Source: Capsaspora owczarzaki ATCC 30864
Lineage: Eukaryota; Opisthokonta; Filasterea
Assembly (NCBI RefSeq): GCF_000151315.2
Contig: NW_011887299.1
Span: forward strand, 1,264,885 to 1,328,884
Direction of reading: 5' to 3'
Length of the DNA: 64,000 nt
Below are positions 23,950 to 36,216 of the stretch, piece after piece (the stretch's first letter is position 1; each line of letters starts with the position of its first letter). The notes under the pieces are model-generated. The model saw only the letters and a program-made list of their open reading frames with translations, was not told the origin of the DNA and ran no database searches. The position numbers were made by a program, and so were the translations under genes.

Positions 23950-26900
23950 ATGTGGCTCAAGGCAGCGTCCGTCCGCATGGCGACCGCGACGACCGCGACA
24001 ACGACAATGACAATGACGCATGCGCGCCCAGGCCCATGCTTCTCCGCTCGCCGCAAACCAACGTCGTCCTCGAGCGCATCGCGCCAGGCACCCTCCTGCT
24101 GCTGGCTGCCGCTGGCATTGCTGGCATCGCTCGTGCTGGCTTGCTCCCTCCCGGCCGGCGCGTTCGCTGGGTGCGACTTTAACATGAACTCGTTCTCCGC
24201 GCTCAGGGCGCAACTGGAAACTGCCAATGCGGTCAACAAGATTGTTTGCATGACCAACGCCCAGGTGGATGTGCCGACTGGTGTGCTTCCCATCAACATC
24301 ATCGGCAACTACACCGTTACTGGCAGCGGAGGAAATTCGCCCGTCACGTTCGTCACGACCGACACGGTCAACCCCTTCATGCAGCCGAACTCGCCTTTCC
24401 TGGAGATTCGCTTTTCTCAGACAACCTTTGTCGGGTTTTACTCGGTCGTGCGGAGCTTTTCCGATACAAAAGTTGTGATGAACAATGTGGTCGTTCGTGA
24501 CGGCGGTGGCGCCCTGTCGTTGAACTGGAACGCGGCCCTTGTTGTTGCCGACGCCACCTTTCAAAACCTGACCGGCACTGCCGTTGACATTGCCAGCGCC
24601 GGGCGCCCCGTTCAGCTGAGCAATGTGCGGTGCCTTCAGCTGGCTGGAGGCTTTGTCATCACAAGGTGCATCAGAGTTTCCGGTACCCCGACCTCGGTCA
24701 TTCTGAGCAATGTGCTGGTCGCGAACAGTACTCATCAGGCCATTGAAGTGGTCAACAATGGAGCCGATAGCTGCTCGGTCGGTATCAATACTCTTACGCT
24801 GCAGTCCAACCTCGTCATGGACGGCTACGAGCTGGTGATTCTCCAAAACACCAACGTCTCGATCACAACACTCCGAGTGGTCAACAACACCTTTCAATTC
24901 CCAACCTCGTCCTTGTATGCCATCCATGCCCCTGTTGACGACTTTTCGGGAGTGCTCACGTTCGCCGCGACCGACTTTGTCCTCGATCTGCCCTTGTACG
25001 TGAAAACAAGCGGGCGTGCATTCAATTTTTTTTTTGGGCATGTTTCGGCGTTGGTCGCTTCTCACTGCACGCCTTTCCTTTTTGTTAGAAATGAGCGTTA
25101 CGGTGGATTTGGAGTGCAAGCAAGTCGGGTCTCCCTGTCGAACGGCGTGATTACCGGCGGTGGACGCAACATGTTTGATTGCACCGCGTCTTCGCCAGCC
25201 AATGTCGGCCTCTTTGTGGCCAACGATGTCACCATACAAAACGCATTCGTATCCCAACAGGACAACTCAGGCGGTGCCCTGTACTTGAGCAACTTTGTGT
25301 CCAGCATCTCCAACTCTCGGTTTTTCGGCACGCGAAATGACGTGTTTATCGGCGGCTACGGTGGTGCTGTCCACGCAGAGACTCCTGGGACGCTGACAAT
25401 CATCGACAGCACCTTTTCTGGCAACAATGCCGATCTGGATGGCCACTCTCTGTACACCACCGTCAATACGACTTTGGTCCGCTGCACGGTGATTAACAAT
25501 TTGACTCCCAGCAACACCAGGACTGGTATTTATGCGGGTGCCGCCAGCAAGATCGAACTGCAGCTGATCGGTGGCCAGTTCTCGGCAGGGTATTACGCGA
25601 TCAAATTGCACAACATCATTTTGACCGTGGACGGCGCGACATTTTCTCATCCATACCTCCAAGGGAATCTCATTTTCGACGACACCACCCAAGCGCAACA
25701 TACCTATCGCAACGCCATTTTCGGTCCAATCAACGGCACGGATACGACCTATGTTCTCCTGGCTCAATCCCAGCTCGCAATGTCCATCTCCAACACGACC
25801 TTTTCCGACATTCGGCCGAGAATCTTCCAGGCCAATTCTGTGACAGCCACAATGAGCGATTCGTCGGTTTTGCGCAGTAAGATTGCTATCTTTTTGTCTT
25901 GCTTTTTTTTTTTTTTGTCTCTGTGTGTGTGTGTGTGTGCAATTTCTCGGTTGCCCTGTCGACTTGTCTCTGACTGCCAAGTTTGTTCGACCTTTCTCAC
26001 CCCTTTGATTTTCGGTCTTTGATTTGCTCGTTTGTGGTTTGGGTTGGAAATAGCAAACGGCGTTTTCGTCGTGCCCACGCAAAATCTCAACATCACCCGC
26101 TCCTCGTTTGTGGACATTACGGCTACTTCAGCGAATGTGATGGCCGGTGCCATCACTGACACCGTCTCTGGTTTTGCCACCGTGACCTTGACGGCAACAA
26201 ACTGTCAATTCCGCAACATTGTGTCGAAACATGCGCCCTTTGTTTCCGGCGACGGAATTTTCAAGTTTGCCGGTTGCGACTTTCGCAATAACAGCGGTGT
26301 CGGGCCAGCGGGACCGCTCAATGCCGGACTCATCCAATGGGCCACATCGGCATCCGTCCTGACTGCCTCGCTTGTCAACTGCACAGTCTCTGGCAATCGT
26401 CACACCAATCCAAACGCAACGCTGATTGGCGCGGGAACGACAGCGCCCTACAGCAGCGGGTTGCTGAACTTGGAAATTGTGGGCTCTGTCTTCTCTGGAA
26501 ACCAGGGCGGTGTTGAGGTCGCCCTTCAGGGTGGCAGTGCCAGGATTGTCAACACGAAATTCCTCAACCTCGCAAGGAATTCTTCTGGTGGCTATGGCCA
26601 TCTAGCGCTGGTGTTTGAAGGACCGAGTTCCAATGTGACCATCACGGACAGCCAGTTCCAGAATGGCAGGTAAAAGAGATTGGGTCGCTTTGGCTTGCGG
26701 TTTGTTTTTGGGTTGTTCTCTGGCTCGTCAAACTCACTGCTGCAACACTGTGTCTCATCCCCCCCCCCCGACACCAACTCCCAAACAAAACCTAGGGCTC
26801 AAGCGTGTGCTGCTGCCAAAATCTACGCTCAGAGCGTGTCCATTGTCCGAACAACGTTTGATTCCTTCTCGACTATTGACAATGGCGCAGTTTGTCTCAA

Positions 26901-29900
26901 GACGGTACAGGGCGCTCTGCAGTATTCCAACTTTACAAACAACTACTGTGCCTCCGGGCAGGGTGGTGCGATGCGGCTCGTCCACGACGTCAACACGTAC
27001 GACTCGTTTGTGAACTTTACGCAGGTGATTCTGCAAAATAACACGGCTGCTGCAGGCGGCGCCATCTATGCGGCTGCCACATCCTACCCTCGCTTGCTTC
27101 AAGTCAGCTTGGTGGACGTGCACTTTTACGAAAACACTGGATTGACTGGAACTTCGGCGCTTCACATCGACACAAGCGTGACTGTAACAGGCAGCGGTGT
27201 GACCTTCGATTCCAACCGTGTTCTTAATGGTACGAGGCTGATATCGCCGTTTGTTGACGCAATTGTTCTTGCCGAGCCAATGATCTGACTTGTCTTTGAT
27301 GCTGTCTTTTGTTCCGTGTGATTCTCCAGCTCTCACACCCACAGGAAGCGTCACGCTCACCTCGTATGATTCCAAGTTGGCTTGCACCGGCTGCACTTGG
27401 ACGGCGAATATCGGAAATCGCAATGGCTCGGCCGTCACTGCCAGGGGCTCGTCATTCGTGCAAGCCGACGGTTGCACATTTGTCCGGAACGACTGCACGT
27501 CGCCGTACTGCTGGATTGTCTATGTCGAGACTGGGGCCAAGTTCTTTGGCGCCACAGCAACGTTCGAGCGCACCGAGCCACACTACCAGGATGTTCTCAT
27601 TTACCAGTCGCCCGCGTACGTCTTCCTTGGTGACTCGTGCGTTGTCGAGAATCTGAACATTGGCTCGGCCACATACGTCGACTATGGGCGAAACGTTGGT
27701 GGATTCTGTTCGACTGCTTCCAGCTGGGGCGCCGACGGTCTCGACTGCTGTGTTCCTGGCTTTAGTGACTTCCAGGCCTGCTCGTGCTCGAGCGGCGAGA
27801 TTTATGACGACGTTTCCAACACGTGCTCCGATTCGAGTCTATGGTTTGCACAGCTTGATCAGCGTCCACGCTCCACAGCGCCGGAATTGCAGGTGGTGCT
27901 GTCAAGCATGAATGCTGGCTTTGCGGCCATTGGTACAACTGTGGCGACAAGCTCGGTCGTGGAAAACATGGCAGGTCTGCTTCAATCCTCAGTGTCGCTC
28001 ATTCGTTCCGACGCCCCGTGCGCCCAGAGCTTGGTCTCTGTCATTGCAAGCTTGGCGTTGATGGGCAATGCTTCCGCGGTGACCACGGCGCAACGCACCG
28101 CGCAAGACTCTGCCTCCAATCTCGTTCTGATCGTGGAGCGCGGTATTTTCGGCCTTCTCGCGGGCGTCACGACCCCACTCACCTACGTGTCGACGCCCAA
28201 CTCTACCCACGTTGTGGCGCAAGCGGTGACTGTTTCGACAAGCACCTCGCAATCGGTGGTGTCTGTCACGCTCTTTGACGGACAGCTGACTGCCAGATTC
28301 CCTCTGTCGCTCCTCAGCACGTTGGGAGCCACCATCCCTTTGGCAGGCGTCGGGTTTTCCTCGAGCGCAGCGGCCACCCTCTTCCCAGCCCCGAGCGACG
28401 CGTCGTCCAACAGCAGCTCTGCGGATGGCCTCCCTGCAACGACAGTAGTCTCCCTCGTTTTGGACGGCATCGCCGTCTCCAACGCCGCGCACCCAATCGA
28501 GGTGACATTCACCCATCCCTCGACCTCTGCCCGCCGCACATGCGCCTTTTACAACTTTACAACCAACCAGTGGCAAGAGTCGGGCCTCACGCTGGTCGCG
28601 AGCACGCCCACCACAACCACTTGTCAGACAATTCACTTGTCGTCCTTCTCGGTCTTGTTTGCCGTCGATGGCGATGCGTCGGACTCGGTTGCCCTCACCG
28701 CCATCACCTACATTGGCTGTGCGTTGTCGATTGTCGGGTGTGTCTTGACGCTGGCATCCTTCCTGGTGACACGCCAAAAGACCACCTCGTCGTTGCAACT
28801 CAGCATGCTGTGCGTCGCGCTGCTGTTTGTGAATGTGCTGTTCATTGTTGGCTCGGCCGTGTCGGACAATGTGACGAGCTCTGACTCTGCCGCGGACGCC
28901 TGCATTGCCATTGCCGCGTTGCTGCACTACTTTTTGCTGGCTGCCTTTGCCTGGATGTTGATTATCGGAGTGTCCCTCTACCGGACATTGGTCCAGTTGC
29001 ACGGAACGCTTGAGGGCGTCGGCAAGGTTTCTTCCCTGTTGGCTTGGGGTAGGTCGTTTGGCTTGTTGTGGGTTGTTTTTTTGTGTGTTTTTGTGTTTTT
29101 GAAACTGTCACTGAAGATGGCTCACCCTCTGTCGGTTTTGCTTTCCTGTTCATTCGTCAGCCGTTCCGTTGATTCCAGTGATTGTCATTTTGGGACTGGA
29201 TGTGGACTACTACGGCTCGGATGGAGCGTGCTGGATTAGCAATCGCAACGCCCTCATTGCGGGCTTTATCGCGCCCGTTTTGACCATTATCGCCGTCAAT
29301 TTGGTCATCTTTGGTCGGGTGGTGAGAGTCCTGTTCCAAAACTTGACGGACGCCAAGCTGATTGGCAAGGAAGACCGCTCGCATGCCAAGGTCGCAGCGT
29401 CTGTCTTTGTGCTCCTGGGCATCACGTGGGTGTTTGGCGTGCTTGTGATGGATGGAAGCTATCGCACCAGCACGTTCGAGTACCTGTTTGTCATTTTCAA
29501 CTCGCTCCAAGGACTGTTCATCTTCATCCTCCTGGTTGCGACTCGCCGCCAGCTCCGTCATGTTCAGAAGCGACTCACCGTGCGACGCAAGCCCGGCCAA
29601 GCCGCCCAAGAACCTCAGAAATCGCAGCACTCCAGGCAGTCTACTTCCGATCCTCTGCAGTCCAGCACTGTCATGGGGACGCGTCCGTCAACGCTGGTCA
29701 CCATGGATCGCCGCGGTACAGGCCCGTCATCTTCTAGCTCTGAGGGAAACCTCACACGGTCCAACACTGGAGTCTCGTCAACAGCGTCAGACGGGCATCT
29801 GCTTGACGAGGATCGCCCGCAAAAGTCCATGATGGAGATGACCAGCTACGGCCAGGCGGTCGATGACGAGCTTTACATTGGCGATGCTGCACAGAGCATT

Positions 29901-29909
29901 CACATGTGA
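23950..29909 (+). CDS. Adhesion-type GPCR with parallel beta-helix ectodomain
   Basis: Exons 23950-24995, 25089-25876, 26054-26669, 26796-27229, 27330-29048 and 29161-29909 give about 1783 residues. A signal-anchor-like hydrophobic stretch (WLPLALLASLVLACSLPAG) is followed by about 1000 residues of short beta-strand repeats with Asn, Gly and Ser turns (GGALYLSNF, STFSGNNADLDG, GGAVHAET, GGAIYAAAT), as in right-handed parallel beta-helix or Pmp-like proteins. A Cys-rich module follows (DCCVPGFSDFQACSC). Next comes a GAIN-like segment ending in a GPS: CAFYNFTTNQWQESGL then CQTIHLSSFSVLF, with HL|S as the predicted self-cleavage site. Seven helices follow (about 1413-1690), typical of family B2 (ALTAITYIGCALSIVGCVL, LQLSMLCVALLFVNVLFIV, HAKVAASVFVLLGITWVFGV). 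A Ser-rich cytoplasmic tail follows. Start choice: the ATG at 23950 is closest to the signal sequence; 23836 is possible. The first intron is 93 bases and open, so retention would keep the frame. Confidence 0.88.
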
Positions 29910-30489
29910 AGGTCGCCCGTTTGTTTTGTGTTGAGCGCATTGTTTTAGTTTGTTTTGTGCTTGAGTGTTGAGAATTTAGTTTTGTTTGTGTTTCGCTGCA
30001 ATTCAATCGTTCATTGCGGCTTTCCACCTCAGTACAGAAATCTAAGAAATGGAACGGAGTGTTTTGTTTTTTAAGTTTCAATTGACGACGAACAAGAGAG
30101 ACACACACACACACTTTGGCAAACGAAATCCAAAAAAAGCATTGACATCGACAGAGCTCATGCAGCAAACACAACTACGCAAAAAACTGATTCCAATGAA
30201 AGACAACCAACAAACAAGCAACATGCTAAAGCAACCAAAAGCAAATCACAAGAAGGGTCCTACACATGCGACAAATTTGATAAAATGTCTTAAGAGTGTC
30301 CTGGCATTGTGTTGTTTTTTATCTTTTCTTCTCTTTTTGTTTTTCTTCTTTTTTGGTTTTGTTTTCTTGGATTTTGTCCTTTTTTTAGTTCATTTTTCTG
30401 GACGGCGTGAGCGGGTAAAGCACCCACGGCAAGTAGGTACTTTAAAGCACAAGTCGCACCTCACTCGCGAATGCAAGCACAGCACGCTT
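29910..30489. other. Convergent intergenic region
   Basis: Holds the 3' ends of the adhesion GPCR (+) and the unrecognised gene (-). T-rich blocks lie at 30315-30395 and an (AC)n stretch at 30100-30114. I see no gene. Confidence 0.5.
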
Positions 30490-31676
30490 TTAGCAATGGC
30501 ACTGGCTGCGAGACTGAGGAGCGTGAGCGTTGGAACCGAAGAAGCGAGGATTGCCCTTGTGTCGGTTGCCAACGGCGGACGACTGGTTGTGCTGGGCGGC
30601 ATACTTGCCAAACACGCTGGCGTGTAGCATTTGCTTGCGCTGCGCGGTAAGCAGGGCGTTTTGCTCTGCGCGACGAGTTTGCAGCTGCAGCTCAGACTCG
30701 GTGAGCAAGGCCTCCAGGGAATCAATGCGGGAATCGTGGGGCTGCAGCTCGCTTCGGCTCTTGTGCGACCGAGGCGTGACGTGGTGATTCTTGTGCGGCT
30801 CCTGCGTGCGCAGGCGGATTCCGCCGACGATGCGCGCTGGCACAGCACGTGCTTTGATGTCCGGAACCTTGGCCAGGGCGTTTGCAGCAGAGCTGTCTGG
30901 AGTCGACAGCCGAGCAACGTCCATTTCCACCGTCGTTTGGGCAGGCTGTTGCATCATGCGGCCCACCGAACGGAACCAGGACCCGACGTACGACGACGGC
31001 GCGCCCTCGGCAGCCGCAGCAGATCCAGCATAGGCCATCTCGATGCTGGCGCTCATGTCGAGCGACTCGGACAGCTGACGACTAAATTCGGCGGCACGCA
31101 GTTTGCGCTGTGCTTTGGCCGTCATCCGGCGCGAGCGGCGATTCTGCTGCTGCTGTTGCTGCTGCTGAGCAGATTCGTCTTCGAGGACTTGCACACCAGC
31201 ATCGCAGTCGACCATGGAGCCTTCGTCCTCCGAGATCATCTCCTCGTCGCCCACCTGAGATCCCGTCTCCGAGTGGGTCACGCTATGCTCGGCGGTTTCG
31301 ACTCCCGGGGAGCGCACGTCCTGCACGGTGATGCCTGTGCGAGAGTTGAAGATGAACCGCAGATGGTGTGAGCCTGTCAGTGCATGTTCTCTGTGTGGCG
31401 TTCAAAGTCTGGCGTTGTAATTTTTCGATGGGAATTATCCCCTCCACCGCCACCACCCCCAACATCGCCCCCCCCCCGAACAAATCCTCACATTCAAAGC
31501 ACTCATTCGCCAACAATCCAAAAACAAAAAAAAATCACCCAAAAATGTCGCGCCCTAAATTTTGAAATTTTTCGAAATTTGGATGACGAGAAGTTTGGTT
31601 GAAATTCCAGGTTGGTTTTGTTCGTTCACTCACCGTGTTCGCTGTCGTCCGTGTGTCCGTCGAGTAATAGCCAGCC
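30490..31676 (-). CDS. Unrecognised protein, 5' end lost near gap
   Basis: Two exons are clear: 31676-31634 and 31373-30490, joining in phase to read GWLLLDGHTDDSEHG then SHHLRFIFNSRTGITVQ. That joined segment is compact and looks like a folded-domain fragment. The rest is low complexity: acidic (VGDEEMISEDEGSMVDCD), a run of eight Gln, a basic stretch (RRSRRMTAKAQRKLRAAE), then Ser/Ala-rich sequence and a helical region (IDSLEALLTESELQLQTRR). The protein ends SRSQCHC. Upstream exons must lie beyond 31676, probably across the N run at 31824-32060. A minus-strand frame at 32168-32061 (MTTNGAMQPSAQIEEFPF...) is a possible first exon. I do not recognise the family. The basic patch plus acidic regions would suit a nuclear or cytosolic protein, but that is speculation. 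Confidence 0.6.
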
Positions 31677-31823
31677 CTAATAAAGTTGAAACCCATAGCA
31701 AAACAAGCACCATGGCACAAGGAGGAAGCAAGTGAGCAAGTAGGAAACAAATCTCGGAAAGAGGAACTGAGGCAGAAGGAACAACGGAAGCAAGCTCATC
31801 TGCAGTGCTTTGTCCTCCCCCTC

Positions 31824-32060
31824 NNNNNNNNNNNNNNNNNNNNNNNNNNNNNNNNNNNNNNNNNNNNNNNNNNNNNNNNNNNNNNNNNNNNNNNNNNNNN
31901 NNNNNNNNNNNNNNNNNNNNNNNNNNNNNNNNNNNNNNNNNNNNNNNNNNNNNNNNNNNNNNNNNNNNNNNNNNNNNNNNNNNNNNNNNNNNNNNNNNNN
32001 NNNNNNNNNNNNNNNNNNNNNNNNNNNNNNNNNNNNNNNNNNNNNNNNNNNNNNNNNNNN
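31824..32060. other. Assembly gap (237 N)
   Basis: Unsequenced run upstream of the unrecognised minus-strand gene, probably hiding one or more of its 5' exons. Confidence 0.99.
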
Positions 32061-32168
32061 AGACTGATGACCGACCGATCGCACCAATTTGGACGGTGAA
32101 CTCAAAAAAACGGAGAAGGGGAACTCTTCAATTTGCGCACTCGGCTGCATTGCGCCATTCGTCGTCAT

Positions 32169-32531
32169 CGTGGACAGTTAGTAGCCTGGTTGGCATGCTG
32201 GTTTGTACACTCTTGTAGATAACGCTGTACTGTGGGGGAAATGACAATGAGCGAAGGAACGTTGCTGCAATTGAAATTTGGAACGAAAAACTGTTCAATG
32301 AAGCAACGAGCTGAACAAATTCAAACCCTCAACAATGATGCAGATCCAGCCACATCAGCAATGAGAGAGAGAGGAGATGAAATCATCAACGAGCTTGACT
32401 TTGGAACAGCTGGAACGAGAGCAGGAGGGGCGCGGAACAAAAGGGTACAGTAGGAAACGCAAAGCGCAACACGACGAAATGGTAGATCAACGCGCTTTTC
32501 CTTCAAAATCCCATCAAAGCCTCGTTCTCGT
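32169..32531. other. Short intergenic region
   Basis: Lies between the unrecognised gene and the DsbA-like gene, both on the minus strand. A small open frame on the plus strand (32232-32453) has no recognisable features. I see no gene. Confidence 0.4.
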
Positions 32532-33390
32532 TTAGCGAGTGCCAGCAATGAATGGGGCAATCATGTCGGTGATTTGCTCGAGCGACCAGGCAGAGCCGTA
32601 GCTCGCCTCAATGATGCCGTTGACCTGGACCGTGGGCGACATGTGGATGCCGAGCTGGCGGGAATAGCGGACCCACCACTTGACATCGCCGATGAGCGAG
32701 TTGCCATTGTTGTCTGAGCCGACGAGGGCGAGCAGCTCGAGGAACTTTGCGCGGTCGACGCCAATGGGAGCAGCAGCGGCGAGATCGGCGAGCTCCTCGT
32801 TCAGCTGGCTGCGCGACTTGTTCACGACAGCGCGGTCTGAGAATTGCTCAATCTTGTCATAGAGCACGCGCGAGAACGACCACACGGCGGCCGGGTTGAG
32901 CCGCTCGACGGCGAGCGCAGCCTCGGCCAAGTGCAGCGACTGTGCGTGCCACGGCTGGATCTGGTGCATCAGCCAGAACTGGACCTTGCCAGGCAAGTTC
33001 TTGTCGTAATGCGGGATGACTTCATCGACGACTGTGTGTGGAGAGTGAGAGTGTGAGAGAGAGAGTGAGTGAGGATTGAGCGTAAGATTCGGCAAGAGCT
33101 ACTCTCGTCGTCGTGCTTACACTTCAGGAAGGACTTTTTGCAGAACGGGCAGTTGTAGTCCATGCTATGGAAACACCATGACGGGGAGAATCAAGCGAGT
33201 TGAGCGTGCAGAGATTCAGACTCGGAGTGAGTGAAAACCTCCAGCAACTTTCCTTCTTCTCAATCCAAGAGAGGTAGAGCGAGAGGACGGGGGAGTTTTG
33301 ACATGGTTTTGCTTACTAGAGCTGGACGACAACGGGTGCAGCGGCGTCACCCAAGCGGTGGCCTGTGAAGCGAGCTGGCAAAACACTCAT
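32532..33390 (-). CDS. DsbA-family thioredoxin-fold protein
   Basis: Exons 33390-33317, 33164-33121 and 33031-32532 give 205 residues. The N-terminal strand APVVVQLYMDYNCPFCKKSF carries a CPFC active site, which would be redox active. The central helical insertion (PWHAQSLHLAEAALAVERL, FSRVLYDKIEQF) and a late MSPTVQVNGIIE, with the cis-Pro of thioredoxin folds, match DSBA-like oxidoreductases. A disulfide oxidoreductase or glutathione-S-transferase-kappa-like role is possible. No signal peptide is visible, so it is probably cytosolic or mitochondrial. The middle exon is only 44 bases. Both introns are short and GA-rich or T-rich. It is divergent from the NRAMP gene, with about 230 bases between starts. 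Confidence 0.85.
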
Positions 33391-33624
33391 GAATTGGAAA
33401 CAAAATCGGAACTGAGCGCTTCTCAGAAAAAACGAGCAAAAGCTAAATTCACACAATAAGTCTAATTCATCAAGAAAGGACTTGTTTCGTTCGTCACTTG
33501 TCTCAGTCTGAAGTCTGAGATTTTGGCCGAGGTTCAGTTCTCCTTTTTTGTGCTCTATTCGTTCTTCAGCAGCGAATTTACCGAGACTCCCCCTCCCCAA
33601 CACACACACACTTACACACATCAA

Positions 33625-36216
33625 ATGTCGTCGTACAAGCAGTTCTCGTCGTACGGATCAACATCCGCATCCGTGAATGTGAATGCAAACCAGGCAGACA
33701 TCCTGGCGCATGACCGAGTGGTCAAGCACGGCCCGTACATGCTCGACCTGCACGTCGACCACCTGCACTCGACCAAGTCGCCCGAGATGGCCCAGAGCGA
33801 CTCTGAAGCGAATCTGTCGCTGCGTGAGGAGGTCGTCGAGCTCGAGAACGCCGCGCGCACGGACGCCAGCGCCGAGGCCGCGGAAAAGTCGCGCGCCACC
33901 GTCCACATCCCCGACGACGAGTCCACGGTCAGTGTGCGCCATTCTCTTTGTGACATTTTTTGTGCTGAAGTGTGTTCAGAGTCGAGTGTGTTCAGAGTCG
34001 AGTGGTCGTGATGTGGTGGCAGTGCGAAATGTGGACGCCCGTCGGCAAATGGAGAGCGCCAGTGCTCCGCTTCCTCTCATCGTCGTCGTCGTCGACTTGG
34101 CTTTTGAGCAGTGTGTGCTTGAACAGTGTGTGTGCGCTTGAGCATGGTGCTTTTCTGATAGTTGTCTCTTTGTATGAGACTGAGATTGAGTGTATGTGTG
34201 TGAGTGAGTGAGTGTGATTGAGAGGGTGACACGTGCCTGGTGCCAAACAACTCGCTCATTAAGAAAAAAAAAGAGCAAAAGAAAAAACGAAAAACGAAAA
34301 AAGATGATGGAAAAGATGATGAAAGAAAGATGTGGAAAAACTGCATGAAATGAAGGGTGGGGAAAGAGAGAGAGAGCAGAGAGCGGAGGGGAGAAGTAGC
34401 GGAAAATGCTCATCATCCAAATGTAGCACGCTCACCCCACCACTTGCAAAGACAGACCAACTTAGAAATGACTTGGATGCTTCAGAGCAAAAAACACTAT
34501 GGGAGAACTGGGTCGTGTTGGAGCTCACTTTGTTTGTTGTTTGAACTTGACTCTGCAGGCATTCAGCTTCAAGAAGCTCTGGGCATTCTCTGGTCCGGGC
34601 TTCCTCATGTCCATCGCTTACCTCGACCCGGGCAACATTGAGTCGGATTTGTCGGTAAGGTTGTTGCAGTCGCAGCGACGAGCGATTTTGGAAGAGGCGT
34701 TTTGAGCTGGTTCCTAAACTCTGTTGGTTGATACTCTTCTGCTCTAGGCCGGCGCAACTGCCGGATACAGCCTCATCTGGGTCTTGTGGTGGTCGACCAT
34801 CATGGGTCTTGCTCTGCAAATTCTGGCGGCGCGCCTGGGCGTCGTCACGGGCAAAAACCTCGCGCAGGTCTGCCGCGACCACTACTCCCGCCCCGCACGC
34901 TACGCGCTGTGGGCCATGACCGAGCTTGCCATCATTGGCAGCGATATTCAAGAAGTCGTCGGCTCTGCCATTGCCATCCGCATCCTCTCCAAGCAAGCCA
35001 TCCCGCTCTGGGGCGGTGTTTTGATTACTGCCGCAGACACCTTTACCTTCCTGTTCCTCGAAGGCTATGGTATGTTTTGCTTGTTTGTCGTTGGGTCGTT
35101 GGCTGCTCACACACGAAGAAAAAAAAAGAACTGACTTTTCTTTCTTTTTTCCCCCCCCCCTCCTTCCCGCCAGGCCTCCGAAAGCTCGAATTGGTGTTTG
35201 CCATCCTGATCGCCATCATGGTCGGCGCGTTCGGTTACATGTACGGAGAAAGCACAGCCAGCCAAGTGGACGTGCTCAAGGGCCTCGCCGTCCCTTCCAT
35301 TCCTTCGGGCACGCTCGAGCAGGCCGTGTCCCTGGTTGGCGCTGTCATTATGCCCCACAACATCTTTTTGCACTCGGCCCTCGTCCAGTCCCGCCAGATT
35401 GACCGCAGCAAGGAGAAGAAGGTCACCGAAGCCAACATGTACTACCGCATCGAGTCCACCATTGCCTTGGTGCTGTCCTTTGTCATCAACGTCATGGTTG
35501 TCGGCGTGTTTGCGTCGCTTGTGGCGTCGGGCTCGGATGGCAACTGCGGCTCGGACATTGACCTCTTCAGCGCTGGCAACTGCCTCGCCCAGCAGTACGG
35601 CGACACCTTCCTGTACATTTGGGCTGTCGGTCTCCTTGCTGCCGGCCAGTCCTCCACCATGACGGGCACCTACGCTGGTCAGTTTGTCATGAACGGCTTC
35701 CTCAAGCTCGACATTAAGCCGTGGAAGCGCGTTCTCCTCACCCGTTCCATTGCCATCATCCCCGCCGTCTCGGTGGCCGCCGTCGCACACAATGGCGACG
35801 GCTCGCTCTCGTCGCTCGGCGAGTGGCTCAACATTTTGCAGTCCATCCAGCTCCCGTTCGCCTTGCTGCCCATTCTCATCTTCACCTCATCCGAGCGTGT
35901 GATGGGCTCCTGGCGCAACGGTCGCATTCTGCAGAGCGTGTGCTGGGCCATTGGCTTTTTGGTTCTCGGCATGAACGTCTACCTCATTATCGATTTCGTG
36001 CAAACCTCCTTCCCCGACCTGATTGAGCTCTACGTCCTTGTCGGCGTTCTCGGCGCTGCATACATGATCTTTATCTGCTACTTGATGAAGGACTCGGTTT
36101 GGTACATCTGGCTCGTCTCCAAGCTCTTCAACCGCCAAATCCACTCCAACCTGTACGAGACTTCTCAAGCTGGGCAACCCTCGGACAAGACCAAGCTGCT
36201 CGGCGCTGCGTATTAG
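33625..36216 (+). CDS. NRAMP divalent metal transporter (SLC11 family)
   Basis: Exons 33625-33927, 34559-34654, 34748-35069 and 35174-36216 give 587 residues. It is a proton-coupled importer of Fe2+, Mn2+ and similar metals at plasma or endosomal membranes. A cytosolic N-tail of about 100 residues rich in Ser and acidic residues precedes [19 protein letters not shown], whose DPGN is the metal-binding motif of helix 1. The second metal motif, MPHN, is in [19 protein letters not shown], the helix 6 signature. [16 protein letters not shown] marks helix 8. Eleven or more hydrophobic helices fit the fold. The length and motifs are complete, so it looks functional. The first intron (631 bases) contains a 16-base tandem duplication and GA-rich tracts. 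Confidence 0.96.
33972..34003. repeat. 16-bp perfect tandem duplication in NRAMP intron 1
   Basis: The unit gtgttcagagtcgagt occurs twice back to back (33972-33987 and 33988-34003). It is intronic, so it does not affect the protein. Confidence 0.93.
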
